Shown here: positions 16,354 through 25,417 of the stretch, piece by piece
Numbering within the stretch: the first letter of the stretch is position 1
How the letters are laid out: the number at the start of each line of letters is the position of its first letter
Origin: Bacillus_I endophytica_A
GTDB lineage: Bacteria > Bacillota > Bacilli > Bacillales > Bacillaceae_H
DNA: 64,000 bases
Reading direction: 5' to 3'
NCBI RefSeq assembly: GCF_026790145.1
Contig: NZ_JALAMS010000014.1
Coordinates: 124,001 to 188,000 of the forward strand
The notes under the pieces: model-generated
What the model was told of the DNA's origin: nothing
Databases searched by the model: none
What the model saw: the letters and a program-made list of their open reading frames with translations, nothing else
Position numbers and translations under genes: made by a program

Positions 16354-16721
16354 TCCTAAATGTTCAATTGCAACTCCTTTAGTTATTTATCCCTCTTTTT
16401 AATCATTAATATTTGAGAATTTTTCATAGAAAGAGCTCTTAACATTTTCATGGTTATCTGTGGACAAACGGAGAGAGTGTGGTCGGTTTTAATTAGAGAA
16501 GCAAAAAAAGCATCTAATTATAATATTAGGTGCTCTTTTTGCTAGCGGAAGTTGGTTTCATATGAATGTTTGCCATTTGTGTATTTTGTGTAACAAAATA
16601 ATAAACACTCTAGAACAGACCTCCAAGCTTAACATGTCTAGTTACTCGTTATTTATACAGCGTTCAAATATAGAATAGGTTCATAAAAATAAATTAGATC
16701 TACTCCTCATTGTTGTTACAT
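16354..16721. other. intergenic region with a terminator-like hairpin
   Basis: There is no gene here. An imperfect hairpin at 16501-16542 (GCAAAAAAAGCATCTAAT to ATTAGGTGCTCTTTTTGC) is flanked by A and T runs. It may end transcripts from either side; the rest is AT-rich without clear signals. Confidence 0.45.
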
Positions 16722-17942
16722 TCATTTAGCTTTTCTTATGTCACCTAATTTATTTTCCCTTAAGTGATTAGGCGATTTAATAAGGATAGCTATAATAAAA
16801 GATAGAATGCAAAGAATCCCTATGATAATAAATGTTAGTTTGAATTCTCCTAGAAATGCTCCAATGAAAGAGCCAGCAAGTGCACCTAAACCAAAGCCTT
16901 GATAGACAATTCCATAGTTTTTATTATGATTTTTCAAACCGAAAAAATCTCCTACAATAGCAGGAAATATAGTAATATTTCCACCAAAACAAAAAGCGAT
17001 GACTGCGACACAAGCGAAGAAAATTCCATAATTCAACTGAACAAAACTCAGCATAAGCACAGCTATAGCTGTAATTAAAAACGTGGAGGCAATGACTTTC
17101 AAACGACTAACCTTATCAGATAGTGAACCGAGAATAAGACGACCGACTGTATTAAAAATAGCAATCATAGCCACTGCATTAGCCGCCACAGCAACATTTA
17201 AATTAGCTAATTGAACACCTATGTCTTTAACAATGCTAATCAAATATAAACCACTCATACATGCTGTAAAGAACATAATGAAAAGTAGGTAAGCCTCTTT
17301 CGTTACTAACATTTCTTTAACCGTATAACCCCGTTTATTCTGCGTATTCTCTGCATTCATAGGTGTTTCCTCTATAATAGCTTCTCTTAGAAGTAAAGAT
17401 CCTCCAACTACCATGACCATAACGATGATACCCCAGTAGAAGAAGGTTTGGGAGATACCTACATGATTAATGAGAGCTGTATTAATGTATTTAAAAATTA
17501 AGCTTCCTAATCCATATGCAGATACAGAAACTCCAGAAATGAGCCCTTTACGATTCGGAAACCATTTAATTAAGTTAGATAAAGAGGTAATATAGGCTGT
17601 TCCATCAGCAAAACCTACAACAATACCCGCCAGCAAATAAAGCATTAGGAGTGAAGAAACTTGTGAAGTAAGGATTAACCCTAACCCAAGAATAAAACCA
17701 GATAAAGCAATTAATTTACGAATTCCCCATTTTTCTTGTAGCCTTCCCGCAAATAAAGTAGCAAAAGCTAAAGCAAAACTCGTGATAGAGAACGTTATAG
17801 CTACAGAACTAAGCTCCCAATCGAATTTATTAACGAAGGGTTGGTTGAATAAACTCCATGTGTAAATTGTCCCGAGTCCCATTTGGACAATAATTGTTCC
17901 TAGAATAAGAAACCCAGGGTGAATATCCTTGCTTTTCATCAT
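16722..17942 (-). CDS. OFA-type major facilitator transporter
   Basis: This 406-residue, 12-helix MFS protein has the OFA (oxalate/formate antiporter-like) start GFLILGTIIVQMGLGTIYTW followed by SLFNQPF. The MFS loop motif between helices 2 and 3 is GRLQEKWGIRKL, and its repeat in the second half is GSLSDKVSRLKV. GYTVKEML in the central loop also fits the family. These carriers move small carboxylates such as formate, oxalate, pyruvate or lactate. No nearby enzyme indicates the substrate. It stands alone with its own upstream region. Confidence 0.8.
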   Translation of the reverse strand: MMKSKDIHPGFLILGTIIVQMGLGTIYTWSLFNQPFVNKFDWELSSVAITFSITSFALAFATLFAGRLQEKWGIRKLIALSGFILGLGLILTSQVSSLLMLYLLAGIVVGFADGTAYITSLSNLIKWFPNRKGLISGVSVSAYGLGSLIFKYINTALINHVGISQTFFYWGIIVMVMVVGGSLLLREAIIEETPMNAENTQNKRGYTVKEMLVTKEAYLLFIMFFTACMSGLYLISIVKDIGVQLANLNVAVAANAVAMIAIFNTVGRLILGSLSDKVSRLKVIASTFLITAIAVLMLSFVQLNYGIFFACVAVIAFCFGGNITIFPAIVGDFFGLKNHNKNYGIVYQGFGLGALAGSFIGAFLGEFKLTFIIIGILCILSFIIAILIKSPNHLRENKLGDIRKAK

Positions 17943-18187
17943 AACCTTCCTCCATCTTGATATTCAATGTTCTTAGTTGTAGGAGTTTTAGTATTAATAA
18001 AACGTCAACCTATAAGTCAAAGGTTATTGTATCCAAGATAAAGAGGAAGATACGCGGTCTTCTTAGGATTTATCTTGATGAATAAAAACAAGCTGTATAT
18101 ACGATTGTAGATTCATTCATTCTACTCTTAGTTGCTGAACTACATAATATAGATTAAACCCATTTGTAAAAGTATATCTAAATAAAA

Positions 18188-18234
18188 AGAAAAAGCGTAA
18201 ACCCGTTGTCACTCAATGGATTTACGCTTTTTCT
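18188..18234. repeat. dispersed hairpin element, copy 1 (terminator-like)
   Basis: Arms AGAAAAAGCGTAAA (18188-18201) and TTTACGCTTTTTCT (18221-18234) enclose CCCGTTGTCACTCAATGG. The core GTTGTCACT is shared with copies at 39511 and 57026 although the stems differ. It lies about 105 bp past the arylsulfotransferase stop on the minus strand. Confidence 0.6.
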
Positions 18235-18339
18235 TCTGATAACCAACATAATGTGCCCGCCATTCTTTATATGATGGCAGACATTTTTGTATTTGATTCT
18301 TAAAAACGTTTAAAGCAAAGCCTAAAGAATCCTCTTCAT

Positions 18340-20001
18340 TTACAATGAATATTCCCAGTTATTATTATATAAGGAATATCGTTCACCACGATACGCACGG
18401 GCACCTGCTGGAAAATCTGTAATATTTGCTTCAAAGACAACTTCCCCATTTTCACTTACTTCAAATATAGCACTATGAGTATCTTCATCTAAATAACCAA
18501 AGTTTACTAGACGGTTACCTGTTTGAGGGAAGAAACGCGTACTTCCAACAATATTGGTAAAGTGATCAGCACCTAGTTCTTCACCAAAACTCCAAATTTC
18601 TTTTGCTGTAAGTTTCTTTTCGTTAATACGATATTGGACACCACGGCTGTAGTCCTTTGAAAGCGATTCATTACCGCGTGTTACCACAACATTATTATCA
18701 TATACAAGAAGATCAATTGTATCTTCATTATGATCTTGATCTGGTAAAATTACCGGGGCGTGTTGACCTGCAGTATACTTGAAGCTATCACCTGTTCCAG
18801 CTACTAAGTATTGTTTATAATCATCTGGCCAGCCTTCTTCATCTGCCATAATCCATATAATTTTGCTTGTTTCATAATTAATTTTCATTATTAAATCTTG
18901 GTTGCGGCTAGAGATAATAATACTGTTGTCCGATTCATCAAAAACAACCGCATTTTGGTGAAACCAATCAACTTTGCCATCCTCACGTGTAGTTTCATCA
19001 TATTCTTCATAAAACTCACTTGGCAATAGCTCCTTCAAATCGATTGTTTTGACGATTTCTCCAGTCTCACGGTCCAATTCAATCATAATATCTTCAATGT
19101 AATTTGTATCTCCGTTTACTGTTAGCAATAAATTACCACTCGGTAGTTCAATCGCATCGTGATGAACCATTGTCATTTCTTCCGATTTACCTTCATTAAT
19201 CGCATTATCGGAATTCAATTCGTAAATTTTATAGTACTTACCTAGATAATCCATTTCTACTAATTCGTTATAAGTGTCATCACTATTGTCTGCTTTCGTT
19301 AAGTATAAAATATGACCATTTTTAAGTTCTTGGAATACATGACTGTTGTATCTTATACTATACCAACGTACATCTCCATTTGTATCATATGCATATGGAT
19401 ACTTTGTACTTGGGACGAAGAAGGTAAGTGAACTATTCCCCAGTTCCATTTTTTCTGTATTAGCTTTTTCAACATTTATATTTCCAATATAGTCAGGCAA
19501 TTTTTCTGTTTTCATACTCAGCGTTTTTTTCGTTACATTTCCGTTCTCATTTTCAACGGTTACAGTAACCTTATTTGTTGTATTAGCTAGTAATCCTAAT
19601 ACAGGAATTTCATGTGTTGTTTTACACTCTTCATACGTATGTGTAATGGTTGTCTTTTTCGTACGGCCAGGCACTTCAACGGTTACCTTTGAAGGTTCTT
19701 CTGTTTTGAATAATACAAGTGCTGTTAATGGTGAATTACCATAAGGGTCTTGTATGACCAACATGTTATCCTCATTGTACTCTCCACTTTCTAGTTCCTC
19801 TCTATACGTTTGCTCTACTTCTTCTTGATTTTCGATTTCGTCTGTTAATAATTTTGTAACAACGCCTTCTGTTTTACTTGTAGATTCTGTTGTTTCAGTT
19901 GTATTTCCTCTAAAAGAAGAACCTACAATGAAAGCAATTGTTATAGTAGCAATTACTATAGTAAAGAAAGCCATAATAGCTTTAGAAATATATTTGTTCA
20001 T
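18340..20001 (-). CDS. membrane-anchored aryl-sulfate sulfotransferase (ASST) family protein
   Basis: I start this gene at ATG 20001 (MNKYISKAIMAFF), six bases from a GGAGGT site; the frame to 20094 has no site. It has 553 residues. An N-terminal membrane anchor (about 7-28) is followed by a Thr/Glu-rich linker, an Ig-like domain (about 65-170) and a beta-propeller typical of arylsulfate sulfotransferases. Key His-containing motifs are MVHHDAIELPSGN, DWFHQNAVVFDE and YTAGQHAPVILPDQ. ASSTs transfer sulfate between phenols, independent of PAPS, through a sulfo-histidine. Here it would act outside the cell, tethered to the membrane. Which His is catalytic should be checked by alignment. Confidence 0.75.
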   Translation of the reverse strand: MNKYISKAIMAFFTIVIATITIAFIVGSSFRGNTTETTESTSKTEGVVTKLLTDEIENQEEVEQTYREELESGEYNEDNMLVIQDPYGNSPLTALVLFKTEEPSKVTVEVPGRTKKTTITHTYEECKTTHEIPVLGLLANTTNKVTVTVENENGNVTKKTLSMKTEKLPDYIGNINVEKANTEKMELGNSSLTFFVPSTKYPYAYDTNGDVRWYSIRYNSHVFQELKNGHILYLTKADNSDDTYNELVEMDYLGKYYKIYELNSDNAINEGKSEEMTMVHHDAIELPSGNLLLTVNGDTNYIEDIMIELDRETGEIVKTIDLKELLPSEFYEEYDETTREDGKVDWFHQNAVVFDESDNSIIISSRNQDLIMKINYETSKIIWIMADEEGWPDDYKQYLVAGTGDSFKYTAGQHAPVILPDQDHNEDTIDLLVYDNNVVVTRGNESLSKDYSRGVQYRINEKKLTAKEIWSFGEELGADHFTNIVGSTRFFPQTGNRLVNFGYLDEDTHSAIFEVSENGEVVFEANITDFPAGARAYRGERYSLYNNNWEYSL

Positions 20002-20753
20002 TTTCATACCTCCGACACTGTCTATAACAACTATATATTTTGAATATGTCGGGAGTGTATCAGCTCTAAAAGTCTGAAGATTACAAACAATCATTTGTGA
20101 TGAAATGATTATTATAATTTTTAATATCGATAACCAAAATTATGGTGACTAAGATTGTATGAAGGGCTTCAATGTATAATCGGATAACTAATTACACTTT
20201 ATTGTATGATTAAAGGAAAAATAATAGTTCGCCATCTTTAGAAAGTTTATTAGTAATTGCTATAAGTTTAATAATAAAGATCCTAAATAAAAGACAGCAA
20301 AAAGAACCTTTTGCTTATCACTAGCAAAGGATTCTCAAATTTATATAAATGGGAAACATGTTATTAATCTGAGCAGTTTTATAGATTCATATACATTAGA
20401 TTCTACAACAAATAGGAAGCATTCTCCGTTTGTGCTCTTCTTATCTAATCAAAGGGATCATGTCTCCCTACTATCTAAACATCAAAAAATCCATTGGTTT
20501 ATATTAAGGGATTTAAAAAGTGCCTTCTATATCCCGTATTCTTGAAATCATTGTGATATTTCCCCCCTGTATAAACGTGTTCATATCCGAGTAAATTAAA
20601 GATGCCTTACTCTTTACGTTACATTTACACTTTTTTTAATTAAAGTTGGATAGATATCAGGAAGATTCAAGACATTCTAATTCATCAGGACATTGAAATG
20701 ACGATGTTATGCTTATATGGCATAGGAGATAAATTACTTTTTAGGAGGATAAA
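20002..20753. other. long intergenic region with hairpin and a start-less frame
   Basis: GAACCTTTTGCT (20304-20315) and AGCAAAGGATTC (20323-20334) form a terminator-like hairpin. It resembles, inverted, one at 63528. From about 20285 to 20546 the plus strand is open for some 85 codons (ending HQKIHWFILRDLKSAFYIPY, then S and stop) but has no start or ribosome site, so it may be a gene remnant. Nothing else is clear. Confidence 0.3.
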
Positions 20754-21014
20754 ATGAATAATCATATTAAAACTGAATTATCATTATTCAGTGAGCTTTT
20801 ATTGTCTTTACTGTTAACACTTTGCTTTGGTATTTATTGTTTAAAAACCTTTGATCCATTCCCATGGCTTTCCTTTATCGGAGTTCTAATTGGAATTGCC
20901 CTTATTGTTACTTGCTGGAAAGAGAAAGAAAACCAATGGACTTTTTTGGTTAGTGGCTTATTAGTTAACGCCATTGTTTGGTCTGTCATTTTTAATTGGT
21001 CCTCTCTTTTCTAA
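20754..21014 (+). CDS. small three-helix membrane protein
   Basis: This 86-residue protein has AGGAGG 8 nt before its ATG. It has three hydrophobic segments (about residues 12-30, 36-54 and 61-82) separated by short loops (KTFDPFPW and WKEKENQW). It stands alone on the plus strand between minus-strand genes. The family is not recognised and nothing in the context points to a function. Confidence 0.55.
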   Translation: MNNHIKTELSLFSELLLSLLLTLCFGIYCLKTFDPFPWLSFIGVLIGIALIVTCWKEKENQWTFLVSGLLVNAIVWSVIFNWSSLF

Positions 21015-21111
21015 CTATATTCATTTTATAAAATATAAAGCAGCTTGAGTCGCATTTATTAGGCACAGGCCGCTTTGTATTTTATCTATTTCTCCATCGT
21101 TCCATGTATGA

Positions 21112-21450
21112 TTATTCCTTTTTCTGTGATAACCATTCAGCCACAATTTTAGCCTCTTCCGCAGAAATAACCCCACCTGGCATAGCGCCTTTACCATTAT
21201 TAATGATATCTTCTATTTCATTTTGTTGATATTTTAAACCTACTCTATTTAAAGGAGGTCCAGACCCACCTTGTAAGTTGTCTCCATGACAAGCTATACA
21301 GTTTTGACTTACAATTTCTTCTGGATTACCGGTTGTTGCTTCCCCGTCCTCATTTTGTAGATCTTGAGTTCCTTTATAAAAAAACAGTAAAAATAATAGA
21401 CATCCTATGAGAACAATATTGATTCCAGAAGTAATCAATATTTTTTTCAT
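21112..21450 (-). CDS. membrane-anchored c-type cytochrome
   Basis: This 112-residue protein has an N-terminal membrane anchor (residues about 5-25). A class I cytochrome c domain follows: heme site CIACH at residues 51-55, GPPLNRVG, and an axial Met at about 90 (GKGAMPGGV). The helical end EEAKIVAEWLSQ is typical of the short CccA/CccB-type cytochromes of Bacillus. It would sit on the outer face of the membrane and pass electrons to a terminal oxidase. It lies just downstream of the GMC dehydrogenase and its small subunit, the usual third component of three-part membrane dehydrogenases, though 220 bp and a hairpin separate them. Confidence 0.8.
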   Translation of the reverse strand: MKKILITSGINIVLIGCLLFLLFFYKGTQDLQNEDGEATTGNPEEIVSQNCIACHGDNLQGGSGPPLNRVGLKYQQNEIEDIINNGKGAMPGGVISAEEAKIVAEWLSQKKE

Positions 21451-21610
21451 ATTATAACCTCCGAATTGAAATTTTCTATAATAACTTAATTATGATAAGC
21501 AATAAAGGTGAAACCTATTTTCTGATTTAGTAACGTCAGCACCTGTTTCGTTCATATTTTATTATTTACATCCAGAGCAATTATTATCGCTATTATCTAT
21601 CTAAATAAAG

Positions 21611-21636
21611 AACCATTAAGCCAAAAGTTAATGGTT
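21611..21636 (-). terminator. hairpin between GMC dehydrogenase and cytochrome c genes
   Basis: AACCATTAA (21611-21619) and TTAATGGTT (21628-21636) form a perfect 9-bp stem about 30 bp past the GMC stop. The U tract is weak, so it may only partly uncouple the cytochrome gene. Confidence 0.5.
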
Positions 21637-21668
21637 CCTTGTCCTTTGTCGCTTCTTTTTTCTTTATG

Positions 21669-23405
21669 TTATGCAAGCTTATTTTTGAGGTTGGCTTTCA
21701 CAAGTTGCCCGCCTTTTTCTAAGTATTTTTGAATACCTTCAGCAGCCCGATACGCCAATGCACCTACTGTTCCTGTAGGGTTATAGCCTCCGTTATGTGG
21801 AAAAGCAGACGCACCAATAACAAAAACATTCTCTGCATCCCACATTTGGAGATAATTATTGAGTGCAGATGTTTCTGGATTGTCTCCTAAGATAACTCCA
21901 CCAGTGATATGGTCATTCCATCCTGGTACGATATCAAAGTGTTCACTTATTTCCCCTTTCTCGACTAATTCCGCGCCCATTTCTTCTATAATTTCCGCAA
22001 TTCTGTCGGTAAGAAAATGAAAAATTTTAGCATCATGTTCAGTGAAATCATAGGTTAATCGGGTCAGTGGGAGTCCATATGCGTCTTTATAGGTCGGATC
22101 CAAACTAATATAATTATTGCGATGTGGCAAAGAAGTTCCCTGAGCCCAAGCAGCAATAGAACGGTTATAGTACTTGATGGATTGTTGTTTAAATTCTTTC
22201 CCCCATGGTTTAGTTCCTTTAGGAACCGCATTTTCTAAAATTGGCCGTTTGCCTAATTGTTTAATTGAAATGGACCCACCATGAATGAAATCTAGATCAG
22301 TATGATCAAAGAAATCGCCGTTATAGTCATCCACTGTTACACCGAGGGCTCCTGCCCCCATAGAAGCATTATATTTATCCTTAAAGAAGCCTGTTGCTTT
22401 TGCGGTGATGTGATAACAGTAGTTTTTACCGATCACACCATCACCGGTTTTTGGATCATATGGGCGACCAAGTTCAGACAACAGCAACAACTTGGAATTA
22501 TTCATTGTATAACTTGTCAAAACAACTACATCTGCAGCCTGTTCAAATTCTTCTCCTGTTTGCACATCTACATAGCGTACTCCGGCAGCTTTTTTTCCAT
22601 CATGAATAATACCCGTTACGTTGGAATATGGACGCAAATCAAAATTACCAGTTTTCTCAGCTGCCGGAATGACTGTCACAACCGGAGTAGATTTTGCTCC
22701 GTATTCACAACCGAATTTTTCACAGAATCCACAATATTGACACTGATTTAGCGTTTGACCATCCGGATTTGTATAGGTTTGTGAAAGATTACCTGATGGA
22801 AGACGGAACGGATGAAGTCCAAGGTTTTTAGCAGACTTTGTAAAAAGCTCCAGCATTGGTGTAGTTTTCATTGGTGGATTAGGATATGGATTCTTTCTTG
22901 GTGGTCCAAGAGGGCTCTCTTCCCCGCTTGTGCCAGCTGTTTTTTCAAATTTATCATAATAAGGTTCTAATTCGTCGTATGTAATGCCCCAATCCTGAAT
23001 GGTATACTCATTAGGAATTTTATTTTCCCCATATTTTTTTTCGGTCATTGACTTCAGCTCGAAATCATATGGAAGAAAACGCCACGTATCCCCATTCCAA
23101 TGGGTACTCGCTCCGCCTACTCCAGTTCCAAGCAGAAACGCTCCAAGCTGCCTCATCGGTAATGCCTGCTCATCTGGGTTATTTCTGAAAGTAATAGTCT
23201 CTTTCGACAGATCTTGCATTAACTCATAACGAACAGCATATCGATACTCATCATGCACCATTTGGTAATCTTCAGTTGTTTTATATTTTCCTCGTTCAAG
23301 GCCAACGACTTTTAAGCCTTGTTTTGCCAGTTCCGCAGAAATAATGCCCCCTGCCCAACCGATACCTACTACTACAACATCAACCTTGTCCAATTTTGTA
23401 ACCAT
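21669..23405 (-). CDS. GMC-family membrane dehydrogenase, large FAD subunit (gluconate/polyol/aldose type)
   Basis: This 578-residue GMC oxidoreductase has the FAD-binding start VDVVVVGIGWAGGIISAELA and the C-terminal motif GGYNPTGTVGALAYRAAEGI. Cysteines 222, 225, 228 and 233 (QCQYCGFCEKFGC) form a cluster. Related three-subunit FAD glucose, gluconate, sorbitol and fructose dehydrogenases carry a Cys-bound 3Fe-4S centre in this part. It would oxidise a sugar, polyol or sugar acid outside the cytoplasm and pass electrons to cytochrome c. It has no signal peptide of its own and should ride through Tat with the adjacent small subunit. Its gene starts 12 bp after that of the small subunit. The substrate cannot be told from sequence. 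Confidence 0.85.
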   Translation of the reverse strand: MVTKLDKVDVVVVGIGWAGGIISAELAKQGLKVVGLERGKYKTTEDYQMVHDEYRYAVRYELMQDLSKETITFRNNPDEQALPMRQLGAFLLGTGVGGASTHWNGDTWRFLPYDFELKSMTEKKYGENKIPNEYTIQDWGITYDELEPYYDKFEKTAGTSGEESPLGPPRKNPYPNPPMKTTPMLELFTKSAKNLGLHPFRLPSGNLSQTYTNPDGQTLNQCQYCGFCEKFGCEYGAKSTPVVTVIPAAEKTGNFDLRPYSNVTGIIHDGKKAAGVRYVDVQTGEEFEQAADVVVLTSYTMNNSKLLLLSELGRPYDPKTGDGVIGKNYCYHITAKATGFFKDKYNASMGAGALGVTVDDYNGDFFDHTDLDFIHGGSISIKQLGKRPILENAVPKGTKPWGKEFKQQSIKYYNRSIAAWAQGTSLPHRNNYISLDPTYKDAYGLPLTRLTYDFTEHDAKIFHFLTDRIAEIIEEMGAELVEKGEISEHFDIVPGWNDHITGGVILGDNPETSALNNYLQMWDAENVFVIGASAFPHNGGYNPTGTVGALAYRAAEGIQKYLEKGGQLVKANLKNKLA

Positions 23406-23417
23406 AGACTTTCTCCT

Positions 23418-24152
23418 TTACATATGATCATTTAATGCGATTGGTCCTTTTTTTATAAATTTTTCTTCTTCGATCTCATTCAAATAGCTCATTTGGGCGC
23501 CCGGAAATTCTTTCATATTCCAACCTTCCATATCGGCATTTCCGCCATACAGAGGATCGGCATAAGCACCGGAAAAAGTAGCAGATATTAACGTATTAAA
23601 GAAAAATGAAGCTTTTACGCCTTTTATCTCTACCTTATCTTCTTCAAACTTAGTCAACAATTCATCTTGCTGTTCATCCTCCAGATCGACAAAGGAAGCA
23701 TTATAATCATTTTTACTGACCTCTTCAATTTTACGAAGCCCTTTTAAGAAAAGGTCACGTCGTTTGAGGGGTGATTGGTAACCTTGAAATTCACTTCCTA
23801 AGAAAAAAGGTCCTTTCATATATTCTCTATCATTATGTCCATATCCGCTTGCCAACTCATGGTCAATAAAATAAGGAACGCCTAATTGAATAGCTCCTGG
23901 GCCATTTTCATCTTCAGGAAAAATGCGTTCAGTGGCAGCGCTTAGCGTATCAAAATCCTCACGACGGGTGAAAAATTTTAAAGCTCTGTTGTAATTTTTC
24001 TTTTCGCTTGTTGGAGGAGGAGGTGACTGTTGGTTATTCCCCTGGACACTAGTGCCTATAAAGGTTCCTAATAGGGTACCTCCCACTACTAAACCAGACT
24101 TTTTTATAAAGCGTCTGCGCGAGTGATTTATGGTATCTTTTTCATTAGTCAT
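23418..24152 (-). CDS. gluconate 2-dehydrogenase subunit 3 family protein with Tat signal
   Basis: This 244-residue protein has a twin-arginine signal (residues 11-35: HSRRRFIKKSGLVVGGTLLG). The rest matches the small subunit of FAD-dependent membrane dehydrogenases: FDTLSAATERIFPEDENGPG, FIDHELASGYGHN, FFNTLISATFSGAYADPLYG and GWNMKEFPGAQMSY. In this family the small subunit carries the export signal for both subunits and supports folding of the large one. It is the promoter-proximal gene of the pair. A tatA-tatC set lies about 1 kb upstream on the other strand and would export it. Confidence 0.85.
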   Translation of the reverse strand: MTNEKDTINHSRRRFIKKSGLVVGGTLLGTFIGTSVQGNNQQSPPPPTSEKKNYNRALKFFTRREDFDTLSAATERIFPEDENGPGAIQLGVPYFIDHELASGYGHNDREYMKGPFFLGSEFQGYQSPLKRRDLFLKGLRKIEEVSKNDYNASFVDLEDEQQDELLTKFEEDKVEIKGVKASFFFNTLISATFSGAYADPLYGGNADMEGWNMKEFPGAQMSYLNEIEEEKFIKKGPIALNDHM

Positions 24153-24404
24153 GTAATTTCCTCCATTTTTACATTTATTAATAAAGTATCGGTATCTCTA
24201 GGTAATTTAATACAAATATTACAACTTTTCTCATGAATTAATGTAGTAGAGGGGTTTATGTTGATATGGAGAGGCATAAAGGGTAAGAGTGAATAAGTTA
24301 TTGCTTCTTTTGCCTCCCATCCTTTATTTTTAATCAACTCCTAAAATTATGGCCTTGTTAAAGAACCATGCTGATTTTTGAGACTTTAATATAGCCAAGA
24401 TTAT
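24153..24404. other. leader of the dehydrogenase operon
   Basis: A 62-codon minus-strand frame (to 24337) overlaps the small-subunit start but lacks a properly spaced ribosome site, so it is probably not a gene. No clear promoter or operator was recognised. Confidence 0.3.
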
Positions 24405-24438
24405 AAAAAAAGAAACTCTGATTCAGAGTTTCTTTTTT
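24405..24438. terminator. strong terminator of the lipoprotein gene
   Basis: A perfect stem with AAAAAAGAAACTCTGA on one arm and the complementary T-rich arm on the other, with a 1-nt centre, lies just downstream of the minus-strand lipoprotein stop at 24459. Confidence 0.85.
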
Positions 24439-24458
24439 TATCGTTCTATTAAAGCATT

Positions 24459-24791
24459 TTATTCATTCTCTCTCTTATTTTCATCGTTCAAATCTTCTAG
24501 ATCTCCTACTGGATCTTCTGGATCTGGAACTGCATCTTCTTCTACATTATTGTCCTCATCAATTCCAGATGGCATTTCGTTTTCTTTATCACCATTAATA
24601 TCATCTACATCTTCCGTTGTATCATCTATATGGTCATTCATCTTATCAATATTATCCGCATTTTCATTTTCATCCACCTGATTTTGATCGTCTTGAGGAT
24701 TAGGATCCTGATTTGCATTACAGCCCACTACTATCAAAGTGGATAAAAATATACTTGTCATGATAAGATACCGTTTTTTATTCATGATCAT
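24459..24791 (-). CDS. acidic low-complexity lipoprotein
   Basis: This 110-residue protein begins MIMNKKRYLIMTSIFLSTLI followed by the lipobox VVGC, so it should be a lipoprotein with Cys at about residue 24. Everything after is Asp/Asn/Glu-rich low complexity (NENADNIDKMNDHIDD, DEDNNVEEDAVPDPEDP). A good GGGGA site lies upstream of the starts. Acidic tails of this sort can bind cations, but no function is known. It lies between the dehydrogenase operon and tatAC. Confidence 0.6.
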   Translation of the reverse strand: MIMNKKRYLIMTSIFLSTLIVVGCNANQDPNPQDDQNQVDENENADNIDKMNDHIDDTTEDVDDINGDKENEMPSGIDEDNNVEEDAVPDPEDPVGDLEDLNDENKRENE

Positions 24792-24959
24792 TCCCCTTTC
24801 TTGATTTATATCATCTTTAATTCTTTACTTTACGATTCCCTATGTAATAAGAAACATGTATTACTAGATTAAAGTACTTAGAAAAAGCCTATACTTTTGT
24901 CATTCATTCATAAAATATGTGGATAGAATTGTTAGTCTTTTTGAATCACGTATAAAAAA

Positions 24960-25080
24960 TGAACAGCTTTGGGAATATATGAAAAGAATTATAAATAAAC
25001 GGTGTCCTTACGACTGTCAACCGTGAGAGAAGCGCTAGGTGATCCTACCCGAAAACTTTGAAAAGTAGTGCCCTAGAGCT
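24960..25080 (+). promoter_or_regulatory. possible structured leader of tatA
   Basis: The 325-bp region before tatA has no gene. Around 25018-25080, TAGGTGATCCTA and ACTTTGAAAAGT can each form a small hairpin, and the outer GCTAGG and CCTAGAGC segments can pair, giving a compact three-way layout. It does not match a riboswitch consensus that I know. It may be a structured 5' leader or chance. Confidence 0.25.
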
Positions 25081-25119
25081 TATGTACAGAAGAATCTTTT
25101 TGAATGGAGGATTTAAGTG

Positions 25120-25344
25120 ATGTTTCAAAATATCGGTATTCCAGGCTTGATTCTAATTCTTATTATTGCCCTTGTGATTTTTGGACCTTCTAAATTACCT
25201 GAGATCGGGCGAGCTTTTGGTCGGACTTTGACCGAATTTAAGAGCGCAACTAAGGGGTTAGTTTATGAGGATGATAAAGAGGAAGAGAAAAAACCTCAAT
25301 TAACGGCTGTTGAAAAGCCGCAAGAGAAATCGGTAATTAAATAA
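25120..25344 (+). CDS. tatA: Tat translocase subunit TatA
   Basis: I start this gene at the ATG at 25120, 9 nt from GGAGG, rather than the GTG just before it. The 74-residue product has the full TatA pattern: a short outer N-terminus, one helix (IPGLILILIIALVIFGPSKL), the FGPSKLPEIGRAFG hinge, an amphipathic helix (TLTEFKSATKGL) and a charged tail. TatA forms the pore of the twin-arginine pathway, which exports folded proteins. With TatC it makes the minimal two-part Tat of Bacillus. The neighbouring Tat-signal dehydrogenase subunit is the obvious cargo. Confidence 0.92.
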   Translation: MFQNIGIPGLILILIIALVIFGPSKLPEIGRAFGRTLTEFKSATKGLVYEDDKEEEKKPQLTAVEKPQEKSVIK

Positions 25345-25351
25345 GGAATAT

Positions 25352-25373
25352 ATAGACGGGGTAACTCGTCTAT
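25352..25373 (+). terminator. weak attenuator-like hairpin between tatA and tatC
   Basis: ATAGACG (25352-25358) and CGTCTAT (25367-25373) form a 7-bp stem followed by TTCTATTTTAT. A leaky stop here would give more tatA than tatC message, matching the known excess of TatA over TatC. Confidence 0.45.
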
Positions 25374-25417
25374 TTCTATTTTATCTCACACTTATATGAT
25401 AGCAGGAGGCAACTGAC

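Noticed and set aside
24149..24337. 62-codon minus-strand frame before the gluconate-dehydrogenase small subunit
   Set aside because: No properly spaced ribosome site and no protein-like features; it overlaps the true start by 4 bp.
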